Position numbers and translations under genes: made by a program
Notes under the pieces: model-generated
The model's input: the letters and a program-made list of their open reading frames with translations, nothing else
Told to the model about the DNA's origin: nothing
Databases searched by the model: none
In this document: positions 8,483 to 16,939 of the stretch, one piece after another
How the letters are laid out: every line of letters starts with the position of its first letter
Numbering within the stretch: position 1 is the stretch's first letter
Origin: JAFGSI01 sp041287425
GTDB taxonomy: Bacteria; Chloroflexota; Anaerolineae; Anaerolineales; Villigracilaceae
Assembly: GCA_041287425.1 (NCBI GenBank)
Contig: JBEULG010000027.1
Span: forward strand, 1-64,000
Length of the DNA stretch: 64,000 nucleotides
Direction of reading: 5' to 3'

Positions 8483-10057
8483 GTGACCGACTCCCCCCCT
8501 GCCTCCAACCGACAAATCGGCCGCGCCGCCGGGACGGTGATGCTGGCGATGATCGTCAGCCAGTTGACCAGTCTGGCCTATAGCATCCTCTCGGCCAATC
8601 AATTCGACGCCGCCTCCGAACTGGATCCCTTTCTGGCCGCCAACCGGCCGGCCGAGACGTTGTTCGTGCTGATTGCCGGCGGGGCGCTGGGTTCGGCTTT
8701 CATTCCCGCCTTCACCGCCCTGCTGGTGCGGGGCGACCGGTGGGCTGCCTGGCGGCTGGCCTCCGCCATCGGCAATTTGATCACGCTGACGTTGACCGGG
8801 CTGGCTGCCCTGGCGGCGGCCTTCGCGCCGCAAATCGTGCGCTATGCCCTGGCTCCGGCCTTCGCCGCCGACCCGGCCAAATTTGCCCTGACGGTGGACC
8901 TGCTCCGCATCCAAATCTTCTCGGCCATCCTGTTCGGGTTGGGCGGCCTGCTGGTAGGCATTCTCAACTCGAGTCAGATTTTTCTCTACTCGGCCCTGGC
9001 CCCGGCGATGTACCGCCTGGGATTGATTTTCGGCATCCTGGCACTTTCGTCGCGCCTGGGAATCTACGGCCTGGCGTGGGGCGTGGTCATCGGCGCGGGG
9101 CTGTACCTGCTCATCCAGGTCCCGCCGCTGTTCAAATTGAAAGGCCATTACTCACTCACCCTGGGCTGGAAAAACCCCAACGTGGGCGAGGTCTTCCGGC
9201 TGATGGGGCCGCGTCTGCTGGGGGTGGCGGTCGTACAACTCAACTTCTGGGTCAACACCTGGCTGGGTTCGCGCTGGCAGGGCGCGGTGACCGGGCTTTC
9301 CATCGGCTTCACCATGTTCGTGATGGCCCAGGCGGTCATCGCCCAATCTATCGCCACCGCCGCCATGCCGACCTTCGCCGCCCACTACGCCCTCGGCAAA
9401 CTGGAGCAGGTGCGCGCCGGCCTGGCCTCGGCCTTGCGCGGCGTGCTGCTGCTTTCCCTGCCGGCCAGCCTGGGGCTGATTCTGTTGCGCGGCCCGATCG
9501 TGGCCTTCATTTACCAGCGCGGCGCCTTCACCGCCCAGACGGCTGAACTGGTGGCCTGGGCGCTGCTGTGGTATGCCGCCGGCCTGGTGGGGCACTCGAT
9601 GCTGGAAGTGCTGGCGCGCACCTTCTATGCCATGCACGATACGAAGACGCCCGTCCTGGTGGGCGTGGCGGCCATGAGCCTGAACGTGGCGCTCAGTTTC
9701 GGCCTCTCGGCCCTTTTCGAGCGCCTCGGCTGGATGCCGCACGGCGGCCTGGCACTGGCCAACTCGCTGGCGACCGCCCTCGAGGCGCTGACTCTGTTTC
9801 TATTGATGCGCCGCCGTTTGAACGGCCTGGAAGGTCGCAACATTGCCAAAGGTCTGGGCGCGGCCGGGCTGGCGAGCCTGGGCATGGTCATAGCGCTGAC
9901 GATTTGGCTGCCGCTGACAGAGCGGCTTCCGAGCGCCGTTGCCGCGCTGGGAGGCGTGGCGGTCGGCGGGGCAGTTTACCTCGGCGGTTTGAGCGCTTTG
10001 CGTCCGCCCGAATTGCAGTCCCTCCTTGGCTTCATCCGCCGGCGCCTGGGACGTTAA
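8483..10057 (+). CDS. murJ: Lipid II flippase MurJ
   Basis: A 524-residue polytopic protein of the MVF/MurJ (MATE-like) family that moves lipid II across the cytoplasmic membrane for peptidoglycan synthesis. Family features include the N-terminal SNRQIGRAAGTVMLAMIVSQ, then FLAANRPAETLFVLIAGGALGSAFIPAF (first 20: FLAANRPAETLFVLIAGGAL), VIAQSIATAAMPTFAAHYA and ARTFYAMHDTKTPVLVGV; the last is strongly diagnostic. Length and about 14 helices fit the family. The start is GTG without a ribosome binding site behind a TATAAT box. It is divergent from the PLD lipoprotein gene. Confidence 0.93.
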   Translation: MTDSPPASNRQIGRAAGTVMLAMIVSQLTSLAYSILSANQFDAASELDPFLAANRPAETLFVLIAGGALGSAFIPAFTALLVRGDRWAAWRLASAIGNLITLTLTGLAALAAAFAPQIVRYALAPAFAADPAKFALTVDLLRIQIFSAILFGLGGLLVGILNSSQIFLYSALAPAMYRLGLIFGILALSSRLGIYGLAWGVVIGAGLYLLIQVPPLFKLKGHYSLTLGWKNPNVGEVFRLMGPRLLGVAVVQLNFWVNTWLGSRWQGAVTGLSIGFTMFVMAQAVIAQSIATAAMPTFAAHYALGKLEQVRAGLASALRGVLLLSLPASLGLILLRGPIVAFIYQRGAFTAQTAELVAWALLWYAAGLVGHSMLEVLARTFYAMHDTKTPVLVGVAAMSLNVALSFGLSALFERLGWMPHGGLALANSLATALEALTLFLLMRRRLNGLEGRNIAKGLGAAGLASLGMVIALTIWLPLTERLPSAVAALGGVAVGGAVYLGGLSALRPPELQSLLGFIRRRLGR

Positions 10058-10083
10058 TCCCCTCAAGGCCAATTCTCTCAGGA

Positions 10084-10209
10084 CTTACCCAAAACGATAT
10101 TTTTCTCACCGCCAAGACGCCAGTTCTTTAGCCAGTTCGCCAGGCCTTTCTGGCGTCTTTATAACGAATCTTGGTGTTCTCAGCGCCTTGGCGGTTTATC
10201 GTGCGTAAG
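10084..10209. repeat. MITE-like imperfect inverted repeat
   Basis: The ends CTTACCCAAAACGATA and TATCGTGCGTAAG are imperfect inverted copies, continued inward by ACCGCCAAGACGCC and GGCGCCTTGGCGGT; the 126-bp element holds an inner GGCGTCTT/AAGACGCC pairing. It fills the gap between murJ and the DUF212 gene with no coding potential. Its origin as a small non-autonomous element is an inference. Confidence 0.5.
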
Positions 10210-10219
10210 CCCTGTTTCT

Positions 10220-10672
10220 CTATCTCCAGAGAAACCACAGTGCTTGCGCCACCACCAGGCCAAGCAGAATGCCGCCCAGCACTTCGAGCGGCGTGTGGCC
10301 GAGCACCTCGCGCAGTTGCTGCTGCGAGATGGGGTGTCCTTTGAGCAACTCGCCGACAATGACATTGATTTTCTCGGCCTGCATCCCCGCCTGACGGCGC
10401 ACCCCGGCCGCATCGTAGACCACAATCATGGCAATCGCCACGGCCAGCGCAAAGACGGGCGTATCGAAGCCATGATACAGGCCGATGGCGTGCGCCGTCG
10501 AGACGACCAGCGCTGAATGCGAACTGGGCATGCCGCCCGCCTGCACCGCCACAGCCCAATTCCACTTGCGATTCAGGAAATAATCAATCGGCACCTTGAA
10601 CGCCTGCGCCAGGAACCAGGCCGTCAGCGCCGTCCAGAGAACGCGATTCTGAAGAAGCGCCTGCCAGGTCAT
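10220..10672 (-). CDS. DUF212 (divergent PAP2) membrane protein
   Basis: 150 residues with four to five hydrophobic segments. The motif GGMPSSHSALVVSTAHAIGL near residue 48 and YDAAGVRRQAGMQAEKIN are diagnostic of the divergent PAP2/DUF212 (YuiD-like) family, related to membrane phosphatases. The start ATG overlaps the xseB stop codon as ATGA, which fixes the start and implies translational coupling to xseB. Enzymatic activity is not established for the family. Confidence 0.88.
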   Translation of the reverse strand: MTWQALLQNRVLWTALTAWFLAQAFKVPIDYFLNRKWNWAVAVQAGGMPSSHSALVVSTAHAIGLYHGFDTPVFALAVAIAMIVVYDAAGVRRQAGMQAEKINVIVGELLKGHPISQQQLREVLGHTPLEVLGGILLGLVVAQALWFLWR

Positions 10673-10908
10673 GGGGCTGTGTCCGACCAATCCACCAGGT
10701 CCTCGCCGGAGAGTTGACGGACCTTGAGTTCGGCTTGCTCGAGGAGCGCCGCGCAGCGTTTGAGCAGCGCCTGCCCGCGCTCGAACAGCGCCAGTGCCTC
10801 CTCCAGCGGACGGCTCTCGGCTTCCAGCGCCGCCACCACCGCCTCCAGTTCCGCCGAGGCCTGTTCGTATGTCATTGCTTCGATTTCTTGGGCTTCGGAT
10901 TCATCCAT
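10669..10908 (-). CDS. xseB: Exodeoxyribonuclease VII small subunit
   Basis: 79 residues, almost entirely helical, with TYEQASAELEAVVAALE and PLEEALALFERGQALLKRC, the XseB signature. XseB coats the helical stalk of XseA in the single-strand-specific exonuclease VII. It begins one base after the xseA stop and overlaps the DUF212 start, so xseA-xseB-DUF212 form one transcript. Confidence 0.93.
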   Translation of the reverse strand: MDESEAQEIEAMTYEQASAELEAVVAALEAESRPLEEALALFERGQALLKRCAALLEQAELKVRQLSGEDLVDWSDTAP

Positions 10909-10909
10909 A

Positions 10910-12142
10910 TCACACCTGCTCTTCCTCGGAAACGCGCGCCGCGAACGAGCCGTCGCGGACGCGCACAGCGAGCACCTCCCCGGCCGTCACCTGCGCCCGG
11001 CTGGTGACCAGGCGACCGTCCCGCCGGCGGGTGACCAGAGCGTAGCCGCGCTCCAGAATGCCCAGCGGACTGAGAGCCTGCAGCCGGCTCTCCAGGCCGC
11101 GCAGCCGCTCGGCCGCCAGTTGGAGACGATGTGCCTGCGCCGCCGCCAGACGGCGGGCCGCCTCGTCCAGGCGCTGACGTTCGGTCTGCAGGCGGCGGAC
11201 GGGGGAGAAGAAGCGCAAACGCTCGGCAGCGTTTGTCAGGCGGCTGCGCTGCCGCTCACACAGGGCGGCCATCCGCGCCTGCATCCAGGTCTGAATTTCC
11301 AGCAAACCGGCCTGTAAATCCTGCCGCGTCAGCGGCGTGGCCAGTTCGGCGGCTGCGGTGGGGGTGGGAGCGCGCAGGTCGGCGGCGAAATCCACCAGCG
11401 TGAAATCGGTCTCATGGCCCACCCCGCTGACCACCGGCGCGGGGGAATCGGCCACAGCCCGCACGAGGCGCTCGTCGTTGAAGGCCCACAGGTCTTCGAT
11501 CGAGCCGCCGCCGCGCGCCAGCAGAATCACATCCGGGGCGGCCAAACGATTCAGCCGCGCCAGGGCCTCGACCAGTGCCGGCGGGGCTTCGTCGCCCTGC
11601 ACCGGGGCGGGCGCCAGGACGACCTCCACCAGTGGGTTGCGCCGCCGCAGCGTATTGAGCATATCGCGCAGGGCCGCGCCGGTCGGCGAGGTGACGATGC
11701 CGATCCGTCTGGGGCGTTCGGGCAGCGGGCGCTTTCGGCCAGCCTCGAACAATCCCTCCGCCTCCAGCACGGCCTTGCGGCGCAAGAACTCCTGATAGAG
11801 GGCGCCCTCTCCGAGCGGCCGCAGGGCATCCACGTATAACTGATACTGACCGCCCGCCTCATAGACGCCAATCCGCCCGTGCGCCTCGACCCCCATGCCG
11901 TCCTGGGGCAAAAAACGCAGGCGCGCCGCCTCGCTGCGCCACATCACACAGCGCAACTGCGCTCCCGCATCCTTGAGCGTGAAATAGACATGCCCGGAGG
12001 AGGGACGCGAGAAATTCGAAATCTCGCCCTGCACCCACACCGCTTGCAGCGAGTCGTCGCCCTCGAGCAAGCGGCGCAGGTAACGGGTCAGTTCGGTGAC
12101 CGTCCAGCGCGGCGCGGCGTCGAAGAGAGGTAACTGTTCCAC
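10910..12142 (-). CDS. xseA: Exodeoxyribonuclease VII large subunit
   Basis: 410 residues: an OB fold at the N-terminus (WVQGEISNFSRPSSGHVYF), the catalytic Exonuc_VII_L domain (IGIVTSPTGAALRDMLNTL; LLARGGGSIEDLWAFND; SGVGHETDFTLVDFAADLRA) and a C-terminal coiled coil with SPLGILERGYALVT. Together with XseB it degrades single-stranded DNA in mismatch and recombination repair. The GTG start has no clear Shine-Dalgarno sequence. It is divergent from the chitobiose-salvage genes. Confidence 0.94.
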   Translation of the reverse strand: MEQLPLFDAAPRWTVTELTRYLRRLLEGDDSLQAVWVQGEISNFSRPSSGHVYFTLKDAGAQLRCVMWRSEAARLRFLPQDGMGVEAHGRIGVYEAGGQYQLYVDALRPLGEGALYQEFLRRKAVLEAEGLFEAGRKRPLPERPRRIGIVTSPTGAALRDMLNTLRRRNPLVEVVLAPAPVQGDEAPPALVEALARLNRLAAPDVILLARGGGSIEDLWAFNDERLVRAVADSPAPVVSGVGHETDFTLVDFAADLRAPTPTAAAELATPLTRQDLQAGLLEIQTWMQARMAALCERQRSRLTNAAERLRFFSPVRRLQTERQRLDEAARRLAAAQAHRLQLAAERLRGLESRLQALSPLGILERGYALVTRRRDGRLVTSRAQVTAGEVLAVRVRDGSFAARVSEEEQV

Positions 12143-12277
12143 ACGATGAGAATACTATCGTTCCGCCGAACTGTCAACGAGGCGGGCAAAACCGCGCAGC
12201 CAGATGCGCCTCGAAAACCTTTTTGTTTCATTGACGGGTTACATCAAACACGGTATAACCCTCCGGCGGAGGGAGAC

Positions 12278-14470
12278 ATGTCCGAAGCCAAACAGCCGCT
12301 CAAAGCCGTCATCCTGGCCGCCGGAAAAGAATCCGATGCGGCCGACGTGCGCTCCATCCTGCTCAAAGACCTGGGCGGCCGCAAAGTCATTGACTACGTG
12401 GTGCAGAACGCCTTGCAGGTGGTGCACCCGGCGGACCTGTTCATCGTCATCGGCTGCGAGGCCGACGAAATGCGCGCCCACCTCGGCCCGGCCTATTCCT
12501 ACGTCTGTCAGGAAGAGCAACTCGGCACGGGACACGCCGTCCTGCAACTCAAGCCGCTCCTGCAAGACTTCGACGGCGACCTGCTCATCCTCTACGGCGA
12601 CACCCCCCTCTTCCGCCCCGATTCCATCCGCGGCCTGCTCAACCGCCACACCCTGCGCCAGGCGCAGTTGACCCTCCTGACGGCGGTCGTTGACCGCCCC
12701 TACCCCTACGGGCGCATCCTGCGCGACGCCGGCGGCCGCATCATTGACATCATCGAGGCCGCCGACGCCTCCGAGAGCATCCGCGCCATCCGCGAACTCA
12801 ACATCGGCGCCTACGTCGTGCGCGCCGACGTCATCTTCCCCGCCCTCGAAAAACTCTCTCCTGCCGCCGGCCACGGCGGCTACCGCCTCACCGACTGCGT
12901 CCACCAATTGGTGCATTCCGGCCTGCTGGTCGAAAGTTACCAGACCTACGACCCCGACGAAGTGCAGGGTGTCAACAGCAAGGCAGACCTGGCCCAGGCG
13001 GCACGCATCCTGCAAAAGCGCCTCTTCCGCCCGCGCCGCCCGGAGGCCGAGACGGAGGTCGCTTTCGGGACCGGCGGCTGGCGCGCCGTCATCGGCGAGG
13101 GCTTCACCATGCACAACGTCCGCCGTCTCTCGCAGGCGCTGGCCAACGAAGTCACCCGCCGGGGCGAGGAAAAACGCGGCGTGCTCATCGGCTACGACCG
13201 GCGCTTCCTCTCCGACCGCGCCGCCGAGACCGCCGCCGAGGTCTTCGCCGGCAACGACATCCCGGTCATCCTGCTCAGCGAAGACGTCCCCACCCCGCTG
13301 GTCACCTACGCCACCGCCAAAGTCGGCGCGGCCTACGGGCTGGTCTTCACCGCCAGCCACAACCCGCCCGAATGGAACGGCCTGAAAGTCTTCCGCAGCA
13401 ACGGCTCCCTGCTGCTCGACGACGAGACGCGCCAAATCACCGCCGAGACCAACCGCCTGACCGCCAGTCAGGTGGTCAAACTCGACCTCGACCTGGCGCT
13501 GGAGGCCGGCATCGTCCAGCGCCGCGACATGACCAACGACTACGTCGACGCGGTCGAGAAATTGATTGACATGGAGGCCATCCGCAAGGCCAATCTGCGC
13601 GTCATCGTGGACCCGATGTACGGCGTCGGCCAACTGACCCTCGGCATCATCCTGACCGAGGCGCGCTGCCGCGTCACCTTCATCCACGAGCGGCGCAACC
13701 CGCTCTTCGGCGGCCGCTCCCCGGCCCCCGACCTGGAGGCCCTGCGCCTGCTCATCAACGAACTCCAGGAGGGCCGCTATGACCTCGGCCTGGCCACCGA
13801 CGGCGACGCCGACCGCATCGCCATCATTGACGAAAAAGGCCGTTACATTTCCACCAACGACCTGCTCTGCCTGGTCTACTGGTATCTGCACGAAGTCAAG
13901 GGGCAGCGCGGCGGCGTGGTGCGCAACCTGGCCACCACCCACATGCTCGACCGCATGGCGGCCCGTTTCGGCGAGAAGAGTTACGAGGTGCCGGTCGGCT
14001 TCAAGCACATCGCCGCCGGCATGGTCGCACACGATGCCCTGCTGGGCGGCGAATCGAGCGGCGGCCTGACCGTGCGCGGTCACATCCTCGGCAAGGACGG
14101 CATCTTCGCCTGCGCCCTGGTGGTCGAAATGCTGGCTCGCACCGGCAAGCGCATCTCCGAAATCCAGCAAGAGGTCTGGAACATCGCCGGGCGCCTCTAC
14201 AGCCGCGACGAAAACCTGCCCGCCACGCCCGAAATGCGGATTGACATCCCCCGCCGCTTGAAAGAGACGCCCATCACCGCCATCGGCCCCTACCCGGTCG
14301 TGAACGTCAGCCACTACGACGGCACCAAAGTCCTGCTCGAAAACGACAACTGGGCGCTGCTGCGCTTCTCCGGCACCGAACCGGTCCTGCGCCTGATGGT
14401 CGAGGCCGACAGCCCCGAAAAGGCCGAGGAACTGATTAACTGGCTGAAACGATTCTGCGCCCAGGGGTAA
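12278..14470 (+). CDS. GlmU-like nucleotidyltransferase fused to phosphohexomutase
   Basis: A 730-residue two-domain fusion. Residues 1-260 resemble the pyrophosphorylase half of GlmU: QEEQLGTGHAVLQL, LILYGDTPLF, YGRILRDAGGRI and GVNSKADLAQA. The usual GxGTRM-PK loop is replaced by AAGKESDAADVRSILLKD. Residues 270-730 form a phosphoglucomutase/phosphomannomutase with phosphoserine loop TASHNPPEWNG, metal loop DGDADR, sugar loop GGESSGG and phosphate loop RFSGTEPVLRL. The start has GGAGGGAGAC. With the following diacetylchitobiose phosphorylase it plausibly routes GlcNAc-1-phosphate to GlcNAc-6-P and/or UDP-GlcNAc; that pathway is inferred. Confidence 0.88.
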   Translation: MSEAKQPLKAVILAAGKESDAADVRSILLKDLGGRKVIDYVVQNALQVVHPADLFIVIGCEADEMRAHLGPAYSYVCQEEQLGTGHAVLQLKPLLQDFDGDLLILYGDTPLFRPDSIRGLLNRHTLRQAQLTLLTAVVDRPYPYGRILRDAGGRIIDIIEAADASESIRAIRELNIGAYVVRADVIFPALEKLSPAAGHGGYRLTDCVHQLVHSGLLVESYQTYDPDEVQGVNSKADLAQAARILQKRLFRPRRPEAETEVAFGTGGWRAVIGEGFTMHNVRRLSQALANEVTRRGEEKRGVLIGYDRRFLSDRAAETAAEVFAGNDIPVILLSEDVPTPLVTYATAKVGAAYGLVFTASHNPPEWNGLKVFRSNGSLLLDDETRQITAETNRLTASQVVKLDLDLALEAGIVQRRDMTNDYVDAVEKLIDMEAIRKANLRVIVDPMYGVGQLTLGIILTEARCRVTFIHERRNPLFGGRSPAPDLEALRLLINELQEGRYDLGLATDGDADRIAIIDEKGRYISTNDLLCLVYWYLHEVKGQRGGVVRNLATTHMLDRMAARFGEKSYEVPVGFKHIAAGMVAHDALLGGESSGGLTVRGHILGKDGIFACALVVEMLARTGKRISEIQQEVWNIAGRLYSRDENLPATPEMRIDIPRRLKETPITAIGPYPVVNVSHYDGTKVLLENDNWALLRFSGTEPVLRLMVEADSPEKAEELINWLKRFCAQG

Positions 14471-14478
14471 GCCCTGAA

Positions 14479-14501
14479 CCACAGACGGCGGACGGCAAAC
14501 G
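14479..14501 (+). repeat. Short heptamer array, CAGACGG family
   Basis: CAGACGG-CGGACGG-CAAACGA, degenerate 7-nt units in the gap between the fusion gene and chbP. The same family occurs near 50,593 and inside the helicase gene near 55,874. Confidence 0.6.
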
Positions 14502-14521
14502 AGAAACTGAATGGAGGCGAA

Positions 14522-16918
14522 ATGCGCTACGGTTACTTCGACAACAACAACAGAGAATACGTCATCGAGCGGCCCGACATCCCCGTCTCGTGGACCAACT
14601 ACATCGGCGTCCGGGACCTGTGCGCCGTCCTCTCGCACAACGCCGGCGGCTACGCCTTCTACAAGTCCGCCGAACACGGCCGCATCACCCGCTTCCGCCA
14701 GAACGGCGTCCCCCTCGACCGGCCCGGCCACTATGTTTACCTGCGAGACGACGAGACCGGCGAATTCTGGACGATTTCCTGGCAGCCGACCGGCAAAGAC
14801 CTGACCCGGGCCAAATACGAGTGCCGTCACGGCCTCTCCTACTCCAAATTCTCCTGCGATTACCAGGGCCTCCAGGCCAGCCAGTTGATTTTCATCCCCG
14901 TCGAAGACGACGTCGAACTCTGGGACGTGCGCCTGCGCAACACCTCGGAGCGGCCGCGCAAAGTGAGCGTCTTCTCCTACGTGGAATTCTCCTTCCACCA
15001 CATCGAAATCGACAACCAGAACCTGCAAATGTCGCTCTACGCCAGCGGTTCGAGTTACGCCGACGGCGTCATCGAGTACGACTTCTTCTACGAACCCTGG
15101 ACCTTTCACTACATGACCGCCGACTTCGAGCCGGATTCCTACGACTGCGTGCGCGACGCCTTCCTGGGCAACTACCGCACCGAAACCGACCCCCAGGCGG
15201 TAGCGCGCGGATTCTGCTCGAACTCGGCCGAACTGGGCGGCAATCACTGCGGCGCCCTGCACAAACGCTTGAGCCTCGCCCCCGGCGAGGAGGCGCGCCT
15301 GGCCTTCCTGCTCGGCGTCGGGCCGCGCAAACAGGGCCTGGCAATGCGCCAGAAATACGCCGACCCGGCCGCCCGCGACGCCGCCTTCGCCGACCTCAAA
15401 ACCTACTGGCAGCGCAAACTCGACAAGTTCCAGTGCAAAACCCCCCACCCTGGCCTCGACACGATGACCAATATCTGGACTCTCTACCAGGCCGAGACCT
15501 GCGTGGTCTGGTCGCGCTTCGCCTCGTTCATCGAAGTCGGCGGGCGCACCGGCCTGGGCTACCGCGACACCGCCCAGGACGTGATGAGCGTCCCGCACAC
15601 CCACCCGGCCAAGGTCCGGCAGCGGCTCGAGGAACTCTTCCACGGGCAGGTCAGCCAGGGCTACGGCCTGCATCTCTTCGACCCGGAAGTCTTCAAACCC
15701 CAAGAAGACCGCCTGCCCGGCGTCAAACTGCCGACCGTCGTCCCCACCCCCAGCCCGAAGGACATCATCCACGGTCTGAAAGACACCTGCTCCGACGACC
15801 ATCTGTGGCTCGTGGCCTCCACCTGCGAGTACGTGAAGGAGACGGGCGATACGGCCTTCTTCGACCAGGTCATCCCCTTTGCCGACGAGGGCGAGGCGAG
15901 CGTCTACGAGCATCTCAAGCGCGCCCTCGACTTCTCCGCCGAACAGGTGGGGCGGAGCGGCATCTGCCTGGGGCTGCGCGCCGACTGGAACGACTGCCTG
16001 AACCTGGGCGGCGGCGAATCGGCCATGGTCTCCTTCCTGCACTATTGGGCGCTGCGCAACTTCATCGAGGCAGCTCAATTCCTCGGCCGCCGCCAGGATG
16101 TGGAAAAATACTCCGCTCTGGCCGAGAAAGTCCGCCAGGCCTGCGAGACGAACCTGTGGGACGGCGAATGGTACCTGCGCGGCTTCACGAAAAAAGGACT
16201 CAAAATCGGCTCGCGGGAGAACGAGGAGGGCAAAATCTTCCTGGAAAGCAACTCGCTGGCCGTCCTCTCCGAGGCCGCCAGCCCGGAACGCGGCCGGCAG
16301 TGCATGGACGCGGTGGACAGGTACCTCTACTCGCAGTACGGCATCCACCTGCTCTGGCCGGCCTTCTCCAAGCCCGACGACGACATCGGCTACGTGACGC
16401 GCGTCTACAAGGGCATCAAGGAGAACGCCGCCATCTTCAGCCACCCCAACCCCTGGGCCATCGTCGCCGAGTGCAAACTGGGGCGCGGGGCGCGGGCGAT
16501 GAAATTCTACGACGCCCTCCTGCCCTACAACCAGAACGACCTCATCGAAATCCGTCAGGCCGAACCTTATTCGTACTGTCAATTCATCATGGGACGCGAC
16601 CACACCGCCTTCGGCCGGGCGCGCCATCCCTGGCTGACCGGCTCGGCCGGCTGGATGTACCACGCCGTCACCCACTGGATGCTGGGCGTGCGCCCCGGCT
16701 TCGACGGCCTGACCATTGACCCGTGCATCCCGCCCGACTGGCAGGAGTTCGAGGTCACCCGTCAGTGGCGCGGGGCCACGTACCACATCCGGGTGCACAA
16801 CCCGCGCCGGGTCGAGAAGGGCGTCCGAGCGATGACGTTGAACGGCCAGCCGCTGACGGGTCCGATTCCGCCTCAGCCGGCCGGCACGGTCAACGAAGTG
16901 GTAGTCGAGATGGGCTGA
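14522..16918 (+). CDS. chbP: N,N'-diacetylchitobiose phosphorylase (GH94)
   Basis: 798 residues matching GH94 phosphorylases end to end. It cleaves (GlcNAc)2 with phosphate to GlcNAc-1-phosphate and GlcNAc in the cytoplasm. The N-terminus RYGYFDNNNREYVIERPD, the segment WSRFASFIEVGGRTGLGYRD and the catalytic-acid motif ADWNDCLNLGGGES (Asp about residue 491) fit the chitobiose branch better than the cellobiose branch as I recall them. GGAGGCGAA precedes the ATG. It lies 51 nt behind the nucleotidyltransferase-mutase fusion, which supports an amino-sugar role. Cellobiose as substrate is the main alternative. Confidence 0.88.
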   Translation: MRYGYFDNNNREYVIERPDIPVSWTNYIGVRDLCAVLSHNAGGYAFYKSAEHGRITRFRQNGVPLDRPGHYVYLRDDETGEFWTISWQPTGKDLTRAKYECRHGLSYSKFSCDYQGLQASQLIFIPVEDDVELWDVRLRNTSERPRKVSVFSYVEFSFHHIEIDNQNLQMSLYASGSSYADGVIEYDFFYEPWTFHYMTADFEPDSYDCVRDAFLGNYRTETDPQAVARGFCSNSAELGGNHCGALHKRLSLAPGEEARLAFLLGVGPRKQGLAMRQKYADPAARDAAFADLKTYWQRKLDKFQCKTPHPGLDTMTNIWTLYQAETCVVWSRFASFIEVGGRTGLGYRDTAQDVMSVPHTHPAKVRQRLEELFHGQVSQGYGLHLFDPEVFKPQEDRLPGVKLPTVVPTPSPKDIIHGLKDTCSDDHLWLVASTCEYVKETGDTAFFDQVIPFADEGEASVYEHLKRALDFSAEQVGRSGICLGLRADWNDCLNLGGGESAMVSFLHYWALRNFIEAAQFLGRRQDVEKYSALAEKVRQACETNLWDGEWYLRGFTKKGLKIGSRENEEGKIFLESNSLAVLSEAASPERGRQCMDAVDRYLYSQYGIHLLWPAFSKPDDDIGYVTRVYKGIKENAAIFSHPNPWAIVAECKLGRGARAMKFYDALLPYNQNDLIEIRQAEPYSYCQFIMGRDHTAFGRARHPWLTGSAGWMYHAVTHWMLGVRPGFDGLTIDPCIPPDWQEFEVTRQWRGATYHIRVHNPRRVEKGVRAMTLNGQPLTGPIPPQPAGTVNEVVVEMG

Positions 16919-16939
16919 GAATCTCGCCTCGATTCGACG

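Noticed and set aside
12239..16798. A 1,519-codon open frame on the minus strand opposite the GlmU-mutase and chbP genes
   Set aside because: It is a GC-rich shadow of two clearly homologous plus-strand genes; its product is low-complexity Val/Gly/Asp-rich with no domain.
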